Source of the DNA: Allorhodopirellula solitaria
GTDB taxonomy: Bacteria; Planctomycetota; Planctomycetia; Pirellulales; Pirellulaceae
Length of the DNA stretch: 64,000 nt
Reading direction: 5' to 3'
Assembly: GCF_007859855.1 (NCBI RefSeq)
Contig: NZ_SJPK01000006.1
Coordinates: 27,863 to 91,862 of the forward strand
The notes below the pieces were generated by a model. It was not told the DNA's origin. It made no database searches and worked only from the letters and a program-made list of their open reading frames with translations. Shown here piece after piece: positions 35,485 to 46,494 of the stretch; positions within the stretch are counted from its first letter, which is position 1, and each line of letters starts with the position of its first letter. The position numbers and the translations under genes were made by a program.

Positions 35485-35944
35485 TGCCGATTTCGCCCCG
35501 TTTTAACTTGCCCAGCCCACTTCCGCTGCTGTGGATAACTCGTCTCCTGAGTGTCGAACTTCTGTCGATTCCTGTCGACCCCTGAGCATCCCTGCTGCCA
35601 CCTGTGTCTGAGGTCGTCTGAGATCCAGACAACATGAGACAGGTTTCGGACAGTGGATAGACAGGTTATCCACAGTTATCTGGTGGCCGATTTGCGTGTG
35701 ATTTGCTGGTATTGGCGAGGCGATCTCGCCTTCGTTGGACACTCCAGCGCCGCACATTACGACGACGAAGAAGAAAATGATTAAGTGAATTGATGGCAAA
35801 CCTCTGAGCGGTAGCTGTCGCTTGCTAGCAATCCAACAGGGCTGTGGACCACTGGGTTTGAAAAGCGAGGGGGTGCATCGGCGGCGCGGCGGCGGTAAAA
35901 CAGTCATCGATCATTGCCGAACGCTCTTTTCCAGTCAGTCACAC
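35485..35944. other. Candidate chromosomal replication origin upstream of dnaN
   Basis: A 460-base gene-free interval directly before dnaN. It contains two perfect DnaA boxes: TGTGGATAA at 35530-35538 (reverse) and TTATCCACA at 35666-35674 (forward), 127 bases apart in opposite orientation. A weaker AGTGGATAG lies at 35652-35660. The string GTCTGAG/CTCAGAC-like purine-pyrimidine words recur nearby. A/T-rich runs flank it at about 35461-35515 and 35760-35800. DnaA boxes beside dnaN and dciA are a usual sign of oriC. dnaA itself is not in the window. Strand-skew analysis was not possible here. Confidence 0.6.
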
Positions 35945-37063
35945 ATGAAGATCACCTGTCAACGAGATACCCTCGCCAACGCTTTCGCACTGGCCGCGAG
36001 CATTGCCCCGACGCGTTCGCCCAAGGAGATTTTGCAGAACGTCAAAATCACAGCGGCGGGTTCGAAGTTGACGCTGTCGGCGACCGACCAAGAAGTCGGA
36101 ATTCGACTGGACGTGACCGAGGGAGTCGAGATCGACACCGAGGGGACCGCGCTATTGCCGGTGCAGCGAACCGGGGCGATTTTCCGCGAGAGCAGCGACG
36201 AGAAGATCACAATTGAAACCGACGAGTCGGGCATCCGGATCTCGGGCAGTCGTAGCAAGTTCCGTTTGCCTGGTAGCAATCCCGATGAATTTCCGACAGT
36301 CCGGGAGTTCGACCAAGAGAAGTATCACCAACTCAGCACGCGGCAATTCCGAGAGATGCTGCGGCGGACCGCCTTTGCGACTGATTCAGAATCGAGCCGA
36401 TACGCGCTCGGTGGAGTGTTGTTGGAGATGGAGGAGAACTCCGTGATTGCGGTCGGCACCGACGGGCGTCGGCTGGCACGAATGGAGGGCACGGGCGAGC
36501 CCGTGGGTGGTCACCAGACCAATGGCATGACCACGATCGTGCCCACGCGAGCGATCGCACTGATCGAGAAAGCTCTCAGTGAAAAGGATGACTCGGTCGA
36601 AGTCTCCTCACAGGGCAACGATCTTTTGATCCGCACCCCGCGAGCGGTCATTTCGAGTCGCTTGGTCGAAGGCCGTTATCCCAATTGGAGGCAGGTGCTA
36701 CCCCAGCGAGAGAACGCCGTGCAGATCGATGTGACCGTCGGACCGTTGTTCGCAGCACTTCGGCAAGCGGCGATTGTGACCGATATCGACAGCCGCGGAG
36801 TCGACTTCACATTCGCCGACGGGACCCTCAAACTCGAGGCCTCCACCGCTGACCTCGGCGAGTCGCAAATTGAACTTCCCATCGCCTACGACGGTGAATC
36901 GATCACGCTGACAATGGATCATCGCTACCTCGCTGATTTCTGCAAAGTGATGGATGGGGAATCGACTTTTGTGATGGAAATCGAATCGTCGAAATCACCC
37001 GCGCTGTTGAGTACCGATGATGGATATGCCTACGTCATCATGCCGATGGCACGAGACCGGTAA
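35945..37063 (+). CDS. dnaN: DNA polymerase III beta subunit (sliding clamp)
   Basis: A 372-residue ring protein that tethers DNA polymerase III to DNA. Three clamp domains are evident: MKITCQRDTLANAFALAASIAP starts domain 1, STRQFREMLRRTAFATDSESSRYALGGVLLE is the classic domain 2 signature, and the end of domain 3 carries the characteristic YVIMPMARDR (family M-P-M/V-R tail). ATG 35945 starts exactly at the canonical N-terminus. The frame stays open back to 35822, but that extension lies in the putative origin and is not coding. dciA follows 21 bases downstream. Confidence 0.97.
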   Translation: MKITCQRDTLANAFALAASIAPTRSPKEILQNVKITAAGSKLTLSATDQEVGIRLDVTEGVEIDTEGTALLPVQRTGAIFRESSDEKITIETDESGIRISGSRSKFRLPGSNPDEFPTVREFDQEKYHQLSTRQFREMLRRTAFATDSESSRYALGGVLLEMEENSVIAVGTDGRRLARMEGTGEPVGGHQTNGMTTIVPTRAIALIEKALSEKDDSVEVSSQGNDLLIRTPRAVISSRLVEGRYPNWRQVLPQRENAVQIDVTVGPLFAALRQAAIVTDIDSRGVDFTFADGTLKLEASTADLGESQIELPIAYDGESITLTMDHRYLADFCKVMDGESTFVMEIESSKSPALLSTDDGYAYVIMPMARDR

Positions 37064-37084
37064 GCGAAAGGCGAGGGCGAGCAT

Positions 37085-37426
37085 TTGAAGAAGAAAACGC
37101 ACCACGAGGAAACCGATCGTGGCAACAGTGCTCGCCGGATCGGGACGATCGTCTCGCAATTGATGAGCCGGCGGGGATACGCCAGCGTCGCGAGCGACAA
37201 CGCGATGACCGATTCCATCGCCCGCAGCGTGGGCCCCGCACTCGCGGGCAGTATCGTGGTCGGCAAACTCAGCCGGGGAGTCCTGCATGTGTATGCCGTC
37301 GACAGTGTCGTGATGCAGGAACTGACATTTCAAAAGCGTCAGATATTGAAAGCGCTGGCGAAGGACCACCCGCAAGCCAGAATCACGGATATCCGATTTC
37401 GCTTGCAGACGCAGATCAAACCGTAA
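37085..37426 (+). CDS. dciA: DciA-like replicative helicase loader (DUF721)
   Basis: A 113-residue protein of the DUF721/DciA family. The core segment around residues 50-105 ([40 protein letters not shown], read in pieces) has the KH-like fold pattern, with the W/L-x-x-E-L feature appearing as MQELTF. DciA recruits and loads DnaB at the origin in bacteria that lack DnaC or DnaI. The start is TTG 37085, 21 bases after dnaN, so it is likely in the dnaN transcript. The gene pair dnaN-dciA next to DnaA boxes strongly suggests a replication-initiation locus. Confidence 0.85.
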   Translation: MKKKTHHEETDRGNSARRIGTIVSQLMSRRGYASVASDNAMTDSIARSVGPALAGSIVVGKLSRGVLHVYAVDSVVMQELTFQKRQILKALAKDHPQARITDIRFRLQTQIKP

Positions 37427-37430
37427 AAGT

Positions 37431-37464
37431 CTCTCCGAAAAGGGGTCTGACCCGCTCCGGAGAG
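37431..37464. terminator. Hairpin after dciA, possible terminator or mobile palindrome
   Basis: CTCTCCG at 37431-37437 pairs with CGGAGAG at 37458-37464. The loop contains AAAAGGGGTCTGACCC. There is no T-run after it, so rho-independent termination is doubtful. The loop word also occurs in a similar palindrome at 52270-52295. Confidence 0.45.
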
Positions 37465-37511
37465 GCACTCACTCACCTGAACACTTTCTTCATCTGACCA
37501 CAGCTTCTTCC

Positions 37512-38291
37512 ATGCTCGCAGCACGCATCATTCCCTGTTTAGACGTTCATGGCGGCCGGGTCGTCAAAGGCACGAACTTCGTCAATTTGCGAGACGCCGG
37601 CGATCCCGTGGAAGTGGCCCGTCGATACGAAGCCGAGGGGGCCGATGAACTCGTGTTCCTTGATATCACAGCCAGTCACGAGGAGCGGGACATTCTGCTC
37701 GACGTCGTTCGGAGAACAGCCGAGCAGGTCTTCATGCCGCTGACAGTCGGCGGTGGAGTGCGCACCGTCGAAGACGTTCGAGCGCTGTTGTCGGCAGGAT
37801 GCGACAAGGTATCCATCAACTCCGCCGCAGTGACGGACCCCGATTTCGTCCGCCGGGCAGCCGATCGATTCGGTTGCCAGTGCATCGTGGTCAACATCGA
37901 CCCCAAACGGGTCGAGCGAGATGGCGAGGAGTTTTGGGAAGTGCACATCAACGGCGGTCGCAAACCCACCGGATTGCAGGCGGTCGAATGGGCTAAGCGC
38001 GTCGAGGAACTCGGGGCGGGAGAAATCGTGCTGACCAGCATGGACGCCGATGGCACCTGCGATGGATACGACATCCCGATCACGCGAGCGGTCAGTGAAG
38101 CGGTGTCGATCCCGGTCGTCGCCAGCGGCGGGGCAGGTTGCCCAGACCATTTGGGGGAAGCGATTCGTGATGGGAAAGCCGATGCGGCCCTCGCGGCGAG
38201 CATCTTCCATTTCGGCACGTATACGATTTCGCAGACCAAAGAGCGGATGCAGGAGATGGGGATTTCGGTACGGCTCCCGGTCACGTCCTGA
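37512..38291 (+). CDS. hisF: Imidazole glycerol phosphate synthase, cyclase subunit
   Basis: A 259-residue TIM barrel that makes imidazole-glycerol phosphate and AICAR in histidine synthesis, together with the glutaminase HisH. Typical elements are [18 protein letters not shown] with the catalytic Asp11-equivalent, [46 protein letters not shown] segment (here [16 protein letters not shown], second catalytic Asp) and [13 protein letters not shown]. The length is normal. hisH is not adjacent. It sits 86 bases after dciA and 115 bases before purH, whose pathway it feeds with AICAR; this neighbourhood is metabolically sensible. Confidence 0.97.
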   Translation: MLAARIIPCLDVHGGRVVKGTNFVNLRDAGDPVEVARRYEAEGADELVFLDITASHEERDILLDVVRRTAEQVFMPLTVGGGVRTVEDVRALLSAGCDKVSINSAAVTDPDFVRRAADRFGCQCIVVNIDPKRVERDGEEFWEVHINGGRKPTGLQAVEWAKRVEELGAGEIVLTSMDADGTCDGYDIPITRAVSEAVSIPVVASGGAGCPDHLGEAIRDGKADAALAASIFHFGTYTISQTKERMQEMGISVRLPVTS

Positions 38292-38405
38292 GCATACTTC
38301 TTGCGGGCACTCCTTTGACGGTACTCCTTGACCTGGAAAGCAATCGCAAGGAACATGTTGGGAAAACTCACCCGCCGGACTTTTCCCTTACTGAAGTGAT
38401 TTCTC

Positions 38406-39973
<1,568 letters not shown>

Positions 39974-39977
<4 letters not shown>

Positions 39978-41149
39978 AACTCGGTGTCAATGATCTCGTG
40001 AGCCGCTCGGGTACCGAGAGCTCCCCACAAACCATATGGGCTCGGTGAGCCCGGTGGCAGGAAACCGGTACCATGGCGAACTTGAGCGCTACTGGAATCA
40101 CCTGCATCGATCGAGTCCGTGATGAACTTCACTGCTCCATCGCACATCAACACGTGCACACCGCCTTGATGCCGACTGCTCGGCATGACGTCGCCTTCAC
40201 GCTCTTGATTGTGGTTACCCGAGAAGCAGAGTTCGGAGTTCGGACCGAGAATCGTAAAGCAGCCGGTATAAAGCGGGCGAGCCAACGCCCACTTCGATCC
40301 CCGACGCTGCTCGGGAGTGCCGATTAACGGAGCCGTGCCCAACCAAAATTGAGGTCGGTCCGGATCGATGTAATCCCGACAGGACAGCGCATTGCCGGCC
40401 CGCCAAAGCTCGTTGGGAGTAGTCGCCGCGATGGTTCGCTTGTCGTTGTCGCCCAGGTCCGTCAGGATTTCACCCATGCAGATGGTATTGGAAAGTCCGT
40501 CCAGGATACTGTTGAAGCTCGTCTGGGTACGCGGAACGAAGGCACCGCGACAGGCGCTGTCTTGATAGATACGAAGGCCGCGAGAAGAGCCATTATCGGC
40601 TGTGTCTCCCACGTCCCCGAGCGTACCTGAGTCTCCCAGACACGCGGCGAAGTTCGTGCGGCCATGAGCGGGCAAGCCCTCTCCTGGATCGCTGGGGCAG
40701 CGATAACTCGGAACCGTCGTCAACCAGGGTTCATACGGGGTGGTCGTGTGATCAGCTAACTGACGGTTGGGCCATGGGCCCATCGCTTGGAAACCGGTCG
40801 CTGTGGGATTGCTAATTACCTGCCACAAAGCCTGTTGTTCGATGAACGGCAACAACCCTACCAAGGTGGACAAATCGCTGCGGTTTCCACCGGGAGGCTG
40901 AATTCCTGTATCCGGTGGATACTGGGTGTAGGTTCCCGATCCGTGTTTAGGCATCTTGTTATAGGATGCGTGGTAGTTGTGGACGCCCAAGCCAATTTGC
41001 TTGAGATTGTTGCTGCAACTCATTCGTCGGGCAGCTTCGCGAGCAGCTTGCACGGCTGGTAATAGAAGACCAACCAACACGCCGATGATCGCGATGACGA
41101 CTAGCAATTCGACGAGAGTGAAGCCGCGACGCTTCAAAAAGGGTTTCAT
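39974..41149 (-). CDS. DUF1559 prepilin-like protein 1
   Basis: A 391-residue planctomycete-type DUF1559 protein. Start ATG 41149 gives a type IV prepilin leader: MKPFLKRRG then [18 protein letters not shown], cleaved after Gly. SCSNNLKQIGLGVHNYH follows, the standard DUF1559 N-terminus, and the C-terminal H-x9-DG signature is SSRHQGGVHVLMCDGAVKF. These proteins are exported and are thought to form or decorate pseudopilus or cell-surface structures; the true function is unknown. A tiny lipoprotein gene lies 141 bases upstream on the same strand. The prepilin peptidase for maturation could be the one at 33763. Confidence 0.93.
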
Positions 41150-41290
41150 TTGTAACTCCAATGCCACAAGGGCAGGAAAAGGACAAGAGGGAAAAGAATG
41201 TGTTGTCAAACGTCAAGCGAAAAGCGTTCACGGTGGCATCGTCTGCTGACAGGCACGCAGAACACTTTTCGTACAGTCTAAAACCTAGGT

Positions 41291-41485
41291 CTAATTGCTT
41301 GACCGAGGGTCCGATGGAGGTGCATGATCCTGAATTTCCTTGAGCTCAGGATTCTCATCGAGGTACTGTGAGAGTTCGTCACCCGAGGTCGCCTTGGGTT
41401 CAGTCGAACCGCCACAGCCGACACAGGAAAACGCGATCGATGCTATGCAAACAGGCAGCCAAAAAGGGCGGAAGATTTTCATCAT
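41291..41485 (-). CDS. Small lipoprotein paired with DUF1559 protein 1
   Basis: A 64-residue protein. ATG 41485 (or 41482) gives a lipoprotein signal: MMKIFRPFWLP, then a hydrophobic core and a lipobox ending in VGCGG, with the acylated Cys about 23 residues in. The short mature part is polar and acidic (SGDELSQYLDENPELKEIQ). It sits immediately upstream of a DUF1559 gene. A similar arrangement occurs at 42018. No function is known for such peptides, but their pairing with DUF1559 genes is regular in this window. Confidence 0.75.
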   Translation of the reverse strand: MMKIFRPFWLPVCIASIAFSCVGCGGSTEPKATSGDELSQYLDENPELKEIQDHAPPSDPRSSN

Positions 41486-42017
41486 GGGGTTTCTAAATCT
41501 AAGGTGGTTTCGTTGAGGAGACTCGTATCGATGCAGTAAGCGCGGATACGGGATCGATCTCGATCGTGTACTGGAATGCTCAGGTTCGATGTCTTTCACA
41601 TCTGAAACTGCGATACATCGCTCCTACCGCGATGCGATACTGGTCGCTTTCGCCTGGCGACGGAGCGGCAACGCGTCGCGACGACCATGTCGACGCAATC
41701 TTTCACTACCGATCTGACTGATCTAGCTGCCGTGCAACGCACAGCGGACAATGAATTGGAACATTCGTTCACTATCTTAAGCAAACGAGCAACTGGGTCG
41801 TTCCAGTCTTGTGTTCCTACGCTGATCTACGTCGAAGATCCAGAAGGCGGGCGAGCATTCCCTTACACCCGTATTTTAGCGTGACGTCTTTGTTAGTCTA
41901 GCGTTTAACTAGTGAAGATTTGGCGATTATCCGTGCAGAAGGTGAGCCAGATCACCCCTATTGGGGGGGGGTGTAGGATCGCTCAATCGCAGTCGGGAAG
42001 AAGAGCGGATTCGTCCG
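41486..42017. other. Gene-free interval between lipoprotein genes
   Basis: About 530 bases. No open frame has recognisable content. A run of ten consecutive G begins at about 41965. The lipoprotein-DUF1559 unit downstream must have its promoter here; none is clear. Confidence 0.4.
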
Positions 42018-42215
42018 CTATTTGCTCTTCGCTCGTTCGCCTTTGGCAGATTCGTCGGCAATGCTCGCACCCTGCGCCTCGATGGCTTCCCAATCGATAC
42101 CTTCGGGCGTTTCTAATTTCGTTGACGTCGATTCGTTCGTGCATCCGGCAGCGAAGAGGACACAGCAAGCGATGCCAAAGAACAATCGAGCGGCGGAACG
42201 GGTCTGGCGATTCAT
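42018..42215 (-). CDS. Small lipoprotein paired with DUF1559 protein 2
   Basis: A 65-residue protein. ATG 42215 gives MNRQTRSAAR, then a hydrophobic stretch (LFFGIACCVLFAAGC) whose lipobox FAAGC places the lipid-modified Cys at about residue 25. The mature part is short, acidic and polar (ESTSTKLETPEGIDWEAIEAQG). It begins 50 bases after the stop of the second DUF1559 gene, on the same strand, so the two probably share a transcript. It resembles the lipoprotein at 41291 in size and design but not clearly in sequence. Confidence 0.75.
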   Translation of the reverse strand: MNRQTRSAARLFFGIACCVLFAAGCTNESTSTKLETPEGIDWEAIEAQGASIADESAKGERAKSK

Positions 42216-42265
42216 TTTCGAGATCCAGGGGGTCAGGATGGGAGATTGGCGGCCGGAAGACTGGC

Positions 42266-43420
42266 TCAGGGCAGGCTGGCGACTTCGCGTGAAGCGATTG
42301 TTCCGAGAGCTCCCCACAACCCATATGGACTGGCTTGGCCCAAATTGTTGTAGTCCTTCGCAACGCTGTCAGCCTCTTGATTACCGGCCTCGATCGATTC
42401 GGTGATGAACTTCACGGCCCCGTCTGCCATGAGCACATGACAGCCACCTTGATGGCGACTGGCGGCGCTGAAAATACCGCTTCGCCACGCCGTCCCCCAT
42501 CCGAGCACACAGGTTGGTGAATTGGGCGGCAGGACGGTGTTGAATCCGGTCAGCATGATCTTGCAGTCGTACCAACGACTGCCTCGCGACCCGCCACCGT
42601 TGCTCCACAGGGAAATACTCGGCTCAGCAAATTGCGGGCGTGTAGGATCGGCGATGTCGGTGCAAATTGAGGTGGAAGAGCCCATTGCGTTGTCGCCGAA
42701 ATTCGTCCCATCGGCAACGCTGCCGATCAACTCACGATCGCCTAGATCTGTCGCGATCTCCGCCATTGCGACAGTATTGCTCAGCCCGTCCAACACGTCT
42801 CGAAATCCCTTGGGATCGTTCCGCATAAACAGTCCCCGGTAGACACCGCGATCGGCCCACTGGGAGGTCGGCGAGTAATCCACTCGCAGGATCCCATCGC
42901 CTAGACAGAAGGCATAGTTGGTCATTCCCAGTCCCAGGGCAGACATGCCCGGATCGGACGGGCAACGCAGGGTGGGGATCTGGGTTTGCCACGGATCATA
43001 CTCGTTGAGATCCAACCACGTGCGGGGACCGAAAGCGGGCCATGAACCATTGGGTAGTGGATTGTCCGGCGACTCTCCTGCCTCAGGCATCAGCGGATTG
43101 GCAAACAGCGACCACAATGCTTGCTGCTCCATAAAGGGAGACAGACCAGGTAGAGCCGATAAAGCGCGTTGATTGCCGGTGCCAGCATCCTCCGGACCAG
43201 TCCCCGTCCCGTTGGGCAACAGTTTGTTGTACGCCGAATGGTAGTTGTGGAGCGACAGACCAAGTTGTTTGAAATTGTTGCTACAGGACATCCGGCGGGC
43301 CGCTTCGCGAGCAGCTTGCACCGCTGGCAATAACAAACCGACTAGAACACCGATGATGGCGATCACCACCAACAATTCCACCAACGTGAAAGCGGATCGG
43401 GAATATGATTTTGCGTTCAT
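42266..43420 (-). CDS. DUF1559 prepilin-like protein 2
   Basis: A 384-residue DUF1559 protein. Start ATG 43420 gives [10 protein letters not shown] and then [18 protein letters not shown]. The residue before the cleavage site is Ala where Gly is standard, so processing may differ. [23 protein letters not shown] and the C-terminal [24 protein letters not shown] are typical. It is a paralog of the gene at 39974, sharing both ends and many central motifs such as [17 protein letters not shown] patterns. It has a small lipoprotein gene downstream. It probably forms part of the extracellular surface; the function is unknown. Confidence 0.92.
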   Translation of the reverse strand: MNAKSYSRSAFTLVELLVVIAIIGVLVGLLLPAVQAAREAARRMSCSNNFKQLGLSLHNYHSAYNKLLPNGTGTGPEDAGTGNQRALSALPGLSPFMEQQALWSLFANPLMPEAGESPDNPLPNGSWPAFGPRTWLDLNEYDPWQTQIPTLRCPSDPGMSALGLGMTNYAFCLGDGILRVDYSPTSQWADRGVYRGLFMRNDPKGFRDVLDGLSNTVAMAEIATDLGDRELIGSVADGTNFGDNAMGSSTSICTDIADPTRPQFAEPSISLWSNGGGSRGSRWYDCKIMLTGFNTVLPPNSPTCVLGWGTAWRSGIFSAASRHQGGCHVLMADGAVKFITESIEAGNQEADSVAKDYNNLGQASPYGLWGALGTIASREVASLP

Positions 43421-43659
43421 CTTATTAATCTCCGAGACATGGCGTGGCTGACCCCTTCGGGCATCCAATCCAACTATAATTTGTCAACACGCCGCGTTAC
43501 CCGAACGGGGCACAGAAGCATGGTAAGTTATTTTAATGAGATTTTCAATGACTTTACGACGGATCTTCAATCCCCGATCAACGGAACCGGGAATCGACCG
43601 ATCGGGAAAATGCACCCAGTGCTAGCAGAGTACGCTTCCGCCGGAAGATCCTTCCGTCA

Positions 43660-45360
43660 TCAATGCGAGCTGTCCTCGGTCTCAGCAAATCGATTTTTGA
43701 GTTTCTGCAAATCCGCCTCCGACCAGCCCGCGGGCTGCGTGACGGCGACCCAGGCATCGATATAGCTCGACGGGGCGTAGTTATGGCCGTAGCCGATCGG
43801 GATGCTCGTCGCCATTGGCAGATCGAAAGCGATCTGAAGGAAGGTCACAATCGGGTACCAGCGTAGTGCCGGTGACACGTCGGGCCCCCGGGGATGGTTC
43901 AGCCACGCAGGTCGATTCCATGCCAGCGAAGGGGAAAACCAAACCATCGGATCGCTCGCATGCTGAATATAGACATTGCGAATTGGCCCCCATGCTTTTC
44001 CATTGTCCAATTTGTTCGTTTGCGAGGTGAACCGGATCATCGACTCGTCGCGAAAGGTAGGCATCCAAACAGGGGTGCCTGGATTGCGAGAAGCAACAAT
44101 CGATCCCCATTGACGGCTGGGAAAGGGCGGGCCACTGAGCACCGACCCGCCAATGGGATCTTGAAACGTCTCCATCAGATCGGCCGAATCTTCGCAGCCG
44201 AACGAACCCAGGCTCAGGCCGAACAGAAAGAGCTTGGGTCGAGAGTCCTTGGGCAACGTCGTCCAGTGCGCATAGACTTGATCGAACAACGCCGACGCCG
44301 ATCGCTTCGACCGTGAAGGGTCGACAAGGATCGTTATCCAGCTCGGCAAGTAGGAGTACTGCATGCTGACGATGGCCGTATCCCCCCGATGCAAATACTC
44401 AAACGTGTCGACAGCGCCCTCGTCGAGCCAACCTGTGCCGGTGGGCGTGGCCACGACGAGCACATCACGTTCGAACCCACCGGCCCGTTTGAGCTCTTCG
44501 AGGGCGAGTGCAGCCCGGGCCTGATCGTCTTCGGCCGATCGCATTCCCACGTAGACACGAATAGGGTGCATCCACTCAGACTCAGACACACCGTCGTCGT
44601 CGTTGATGAACTCAGCGATCTCTTCAGCGGTCGGTCCGCCAGCAATGAAGTCCTTGCCCCGTCGACCGATGGAATCCCAATCGACCAAAGACGCAGTGCT
44701 CCCGCACGCCCACTCGGCAGTCGGCTGAGCGATGCCGTCTTCGATCAGTTTATCTGCATTCAAGAAGAATCCATCGGCAGCACTCAATAGCCCGCGAGCG
44801 ACAACCCCGTTGCCAATAAACAACGCCGTCAAGAACACAACGAGCGTGCTCAAAGAAATGGCAATCCGCCGCGGCAGATATTTTTGCAACCAACGCGATA
44901 GCCTCGCACCGGCAAAAATCATTGTGCGGGCGAAGGTGACGAGGAGCCCCGCGACCACCATGGCGATCAAGAAGAACCACACCAGCTCGGAGGACTCTAT
45001 CGGCGGCATCTCCATCAAAACGCGAACCGAGTTCTGCCACGCGCTCGCGTGCCAGGTGAAGGTGGCGAAAAGAACAGCTACCGCAGCCACCGTAAACTGT
45101 TTCAAACGCCGAGCGAGTTCTTGTTTTGGAACGGGGAGCTCTAGAAAATTCCAGAACCAGACGAGAACCACGCCCACGACATATCCGATAGCGGTCGCGA
45201 ATCCTGAAAGAATGCCCTGCACGATGTACGGCCGCGGCAGGAGAGACGGAGTCACCGATCCGCAAAAGAACAGGGTCGCTAGGATCAGACCGAGAAAGGA
45301 AAAGGAATCCCAGTAGGAGCTGAGGCTGCGATGCAGAGAGTGAGTCAGACGCGGGATCAT
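43660..45360 (-). CDS. Membrane alpha/beta hydrolase (Abhydrolase_9 type)
   Basis: A 566-residue protein. The N-terminal third has about four to five membrane helices, including FLGLILATLFFCGSVTPSLLPRPYIVQG, which is characteristic of the Abhydrolase_9 N-terminal domain. The C-terminal hydrolase domain carries the nucleophile elbow in LFGLSLGSFGC (GxSxG, Ser) and a late His in PIGYGHNY. The combination is that of the PF15420/PF10081 pair, best known from actinobacteria; the substrate is unknown. It is transcribed toward the DUF1559 genes, and its 5' end is 99 bases from the FabZ-like gene stop. The start is ATG 45360. Confidence 0.85.
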   Translation of the reverse strand: MIPRLTHSLHRSLSSYWDSFSFLGLILATLFFCGSVTPSLLPRPYIVQGILSGFATAIGYVVGVVLVWFWNFLELPVPKQELARRLKQFTVAAVAVLFATFTWHASAWQNSVRVLMEMPPIESSELVWFFLIAMVVAGLLVTFARTMIFAGARLSRWLQKYLPRRIAISLSTLVVFLTALFIGNGVVARGLLSAADGFFLNADKLIEDGIAQPTAEWACGSTASLVDWDSIGRRGKDFIAGGPTAEEIAEFINDDDGVSESEWMHPIRVYVGMRSAEDDQARAALALEELKRAGGFERDVLVVATPTGTGWLDEGAVDTFEYLHRGDTAIVSMQYSYLPSWITILVDPSRSKRSASALFDQVYAHWTTLPKDSRPKLFLFGLSLGSFGCEDSADLMETFQDPIGGSVLSGPPFPSRQWGSIVASRNPGTPVWMPTFRDESMIRFTSQTNKLDNGKAWGPIRNVYIQHASDPMVWFSPSLAWNRPAWLNHPRGPDVSPALRWYPIVTFLQIAFDLPMATSIPIGYGHNYAPSSYIDAWVAVTQPAGWSEADLQKLKNRFAETEDSSH

Positions 45361-45459
45361 GATCGGCGTGACCCAAGAAGGCAGAGCATCGATGCTGGGC
45401 GATTCGAAATTGGAATCGCTAGCGCAGAGCGAGCGGTGAAGCTCGCGACAAACATGGCT

Positions 45460-45984
45460 CTATTTCGAGCCGCTGGTCAGCTGTTGCGTGACAGCCTCAA
45501 TCGGGATGGGGATGCCCCGGAGGCAACCTTCCAGCACAAGATTCTCACCGACGACGCCTTGGAATCGAGCCACGATCATGCGGCCACGACGGGCTTTCTC
45601 AAGACGAACCATGACGACCAATCGATCGCCAGGGACCACGACACCGCGGAATCGAACCTCATCGACGCCCCCGAAACCGACCATGGCGGCTCCGAGAAGG
45701 TCGTGTTTCTGAGTGTAATAGCTCGACAGTTGAGCGACTGCTTCGAGCATCATCACACCGGGCATCAGCGGCATGCCGGGCATATGACCGCGAACCCAGA
45801 ACTCCTCATCGGTGATCTGTTTGTACGCGGCGCAAGAATGCGACTCGAGATCTTCGCGCAAGATGGCAGTTAACTGTTCCATCTCGTGCCGTTGCGGATT
45901 GAGTTTTCGAATTTCCTCAATATCCGCAATCGGACGGTCAAAATCGAGCAGGCTTGGCTCAATGATGAAAGCGTTTTTCACCAT
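45460..45984 (-). CDS. FabZ-like 3-hydroxyacyl-ACP dehydratase
   Basis: A 174-residue hotdog-fold dehydratase. The active-site pattern is present: His67 in RGHMPGMP and Glu81 in PGVMMLEAVAQ, with the 14-residue spacing expected in FabZ. It should remove water from 3-hydroxyacyl-ACP in fatty-acid or related lipid synthesis. The protein is somewhat longer than canonical FabZ (about 150), with an N-terminal extension (SLLDFDRPIADIEEIRKLNPQ). It begins four bases after the stop of the small basic protein gene, so it is translated from the ribosomal-gene transcript or from a promoter in between. A paralog may serve the main pathway. Confidence 0.88.
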   Translation of the reverse strand: MVKNAFIIEPSLLDFDRPIADIEEIRKLNPQRHEMEQLTAILREDLESHSCAAYKQITDEEFWVRGHMPGMPLMPGVMMLEAVAQLSSYYTQKHDLLGAAMVGFGGVDEVRFRGVVVPGDRLVVMVRLEKARRGRMIVARFQGVVGENLVLEGCLRGIPIPIEAVTQQLTSGSK

Positions 45985-45988
45985 CGGC

Positions 45989-46087
45989 TTAGGTCTTGAT
46001 CTTCTTGCGTTTTGCCTTGCGTGCTTTGGCGCTAGCGGGGCGCCGCCCGTGGTTTGCTTTTTTCAGCTTGTGTTGTGGTTTGGCCAC
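45989..46087 (-). CDS. 32-residue basic protein resembling ribosomal protein bL37
   Basis: A very short gene. GTG start, translation MAKPQHKLKKANHGRRPAS then AKARKAKRKKIKT. AGGT lies eight bases before the start as a possible ribosome binding site. The KANHGRRP segment matches, from memory, the KANHGKRP core of the 24-residue mycobacterial large-subunit protein bL37. It sits between infA/rpsI/rplM and a FabZ-like gene on the same strand. The composition (Lys/Arg-rich, no acidic residues) fits a ribosomal protein. A different small RNA-binding peptide is possible. No search was run. Confidence 0.7.
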   Translation of the reverse strand: MAKPQHKLKKANHGRRPASAKARKAKRKKIKT

Positions 46088-46259
46088 GACAAAATACCTG
46101 GTGGGAGTCAGCGAGCTCGGGGGTGAGCTTCGCTACGTATTGGTTACCGAGAGTTCTGGTGAACTTCGCTACATGTTGACTGCGAAAGCTCTTGATCGAG
46201 TTCCGCGATATCGATGTTCGAAAACATCAATGGTGTTTTGCGACGTCAAGAAAGCAGGA

Positions 46260-46481
46260 TCAGCGTTCGCGGTAGACGATCCGACCTTTCGTCAGATCGT
46301 AAGGCGACAACTCCACACGGACTTTGTCACCAGGGACAATCCGAATGAAGTGCTTTCGCATTCGGCCGGCGACGTGCGCGAGCACATCGTTGCCGGTTTC
46401 CAGTTGGACACGAAATCGAGTATTGGCTAATGCCTGGGTGACAGTCCCTTCGACTTCGAATGCTTCTTCTTTCTTGCTCAA
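46260..46481 (-). CDS. infA: Translation initiation factor IF-1
   Basis: A 73-residue OB-fold factor that occupies the ribosomal A-site during initiation. The sequence [30 protein letters not shown], read in parts, with [31 protein letters not shown] and GRIVYR, is unmistakable. The start is TTG 46481, which gives M-S-K-K, matching the family N-terminus; a longer frame to 46532 would overlap rpsI and is not plausible. It lies 13 bases after rpsI. infA usually sits in the alpha/spc ribosomal operon, so its place after rpsI is less common. Confidence 0.94.
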   Translation of the reverse strand: MSKKEEAFEVEGTVTQALANTRFRVQLETGNDVLAHVAGRMRKHFIRIVPGDKVRVELSPYDLTKGRIVYRER

Positions 46482-46494
46482 AACGTACGCTTTC

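Noticed and set aside
35822..35944. N-terminal extension of dnaN
   Set aside because: The canonical clamp N-terminus begins at 35945; the upstream part lies in the putative origin.
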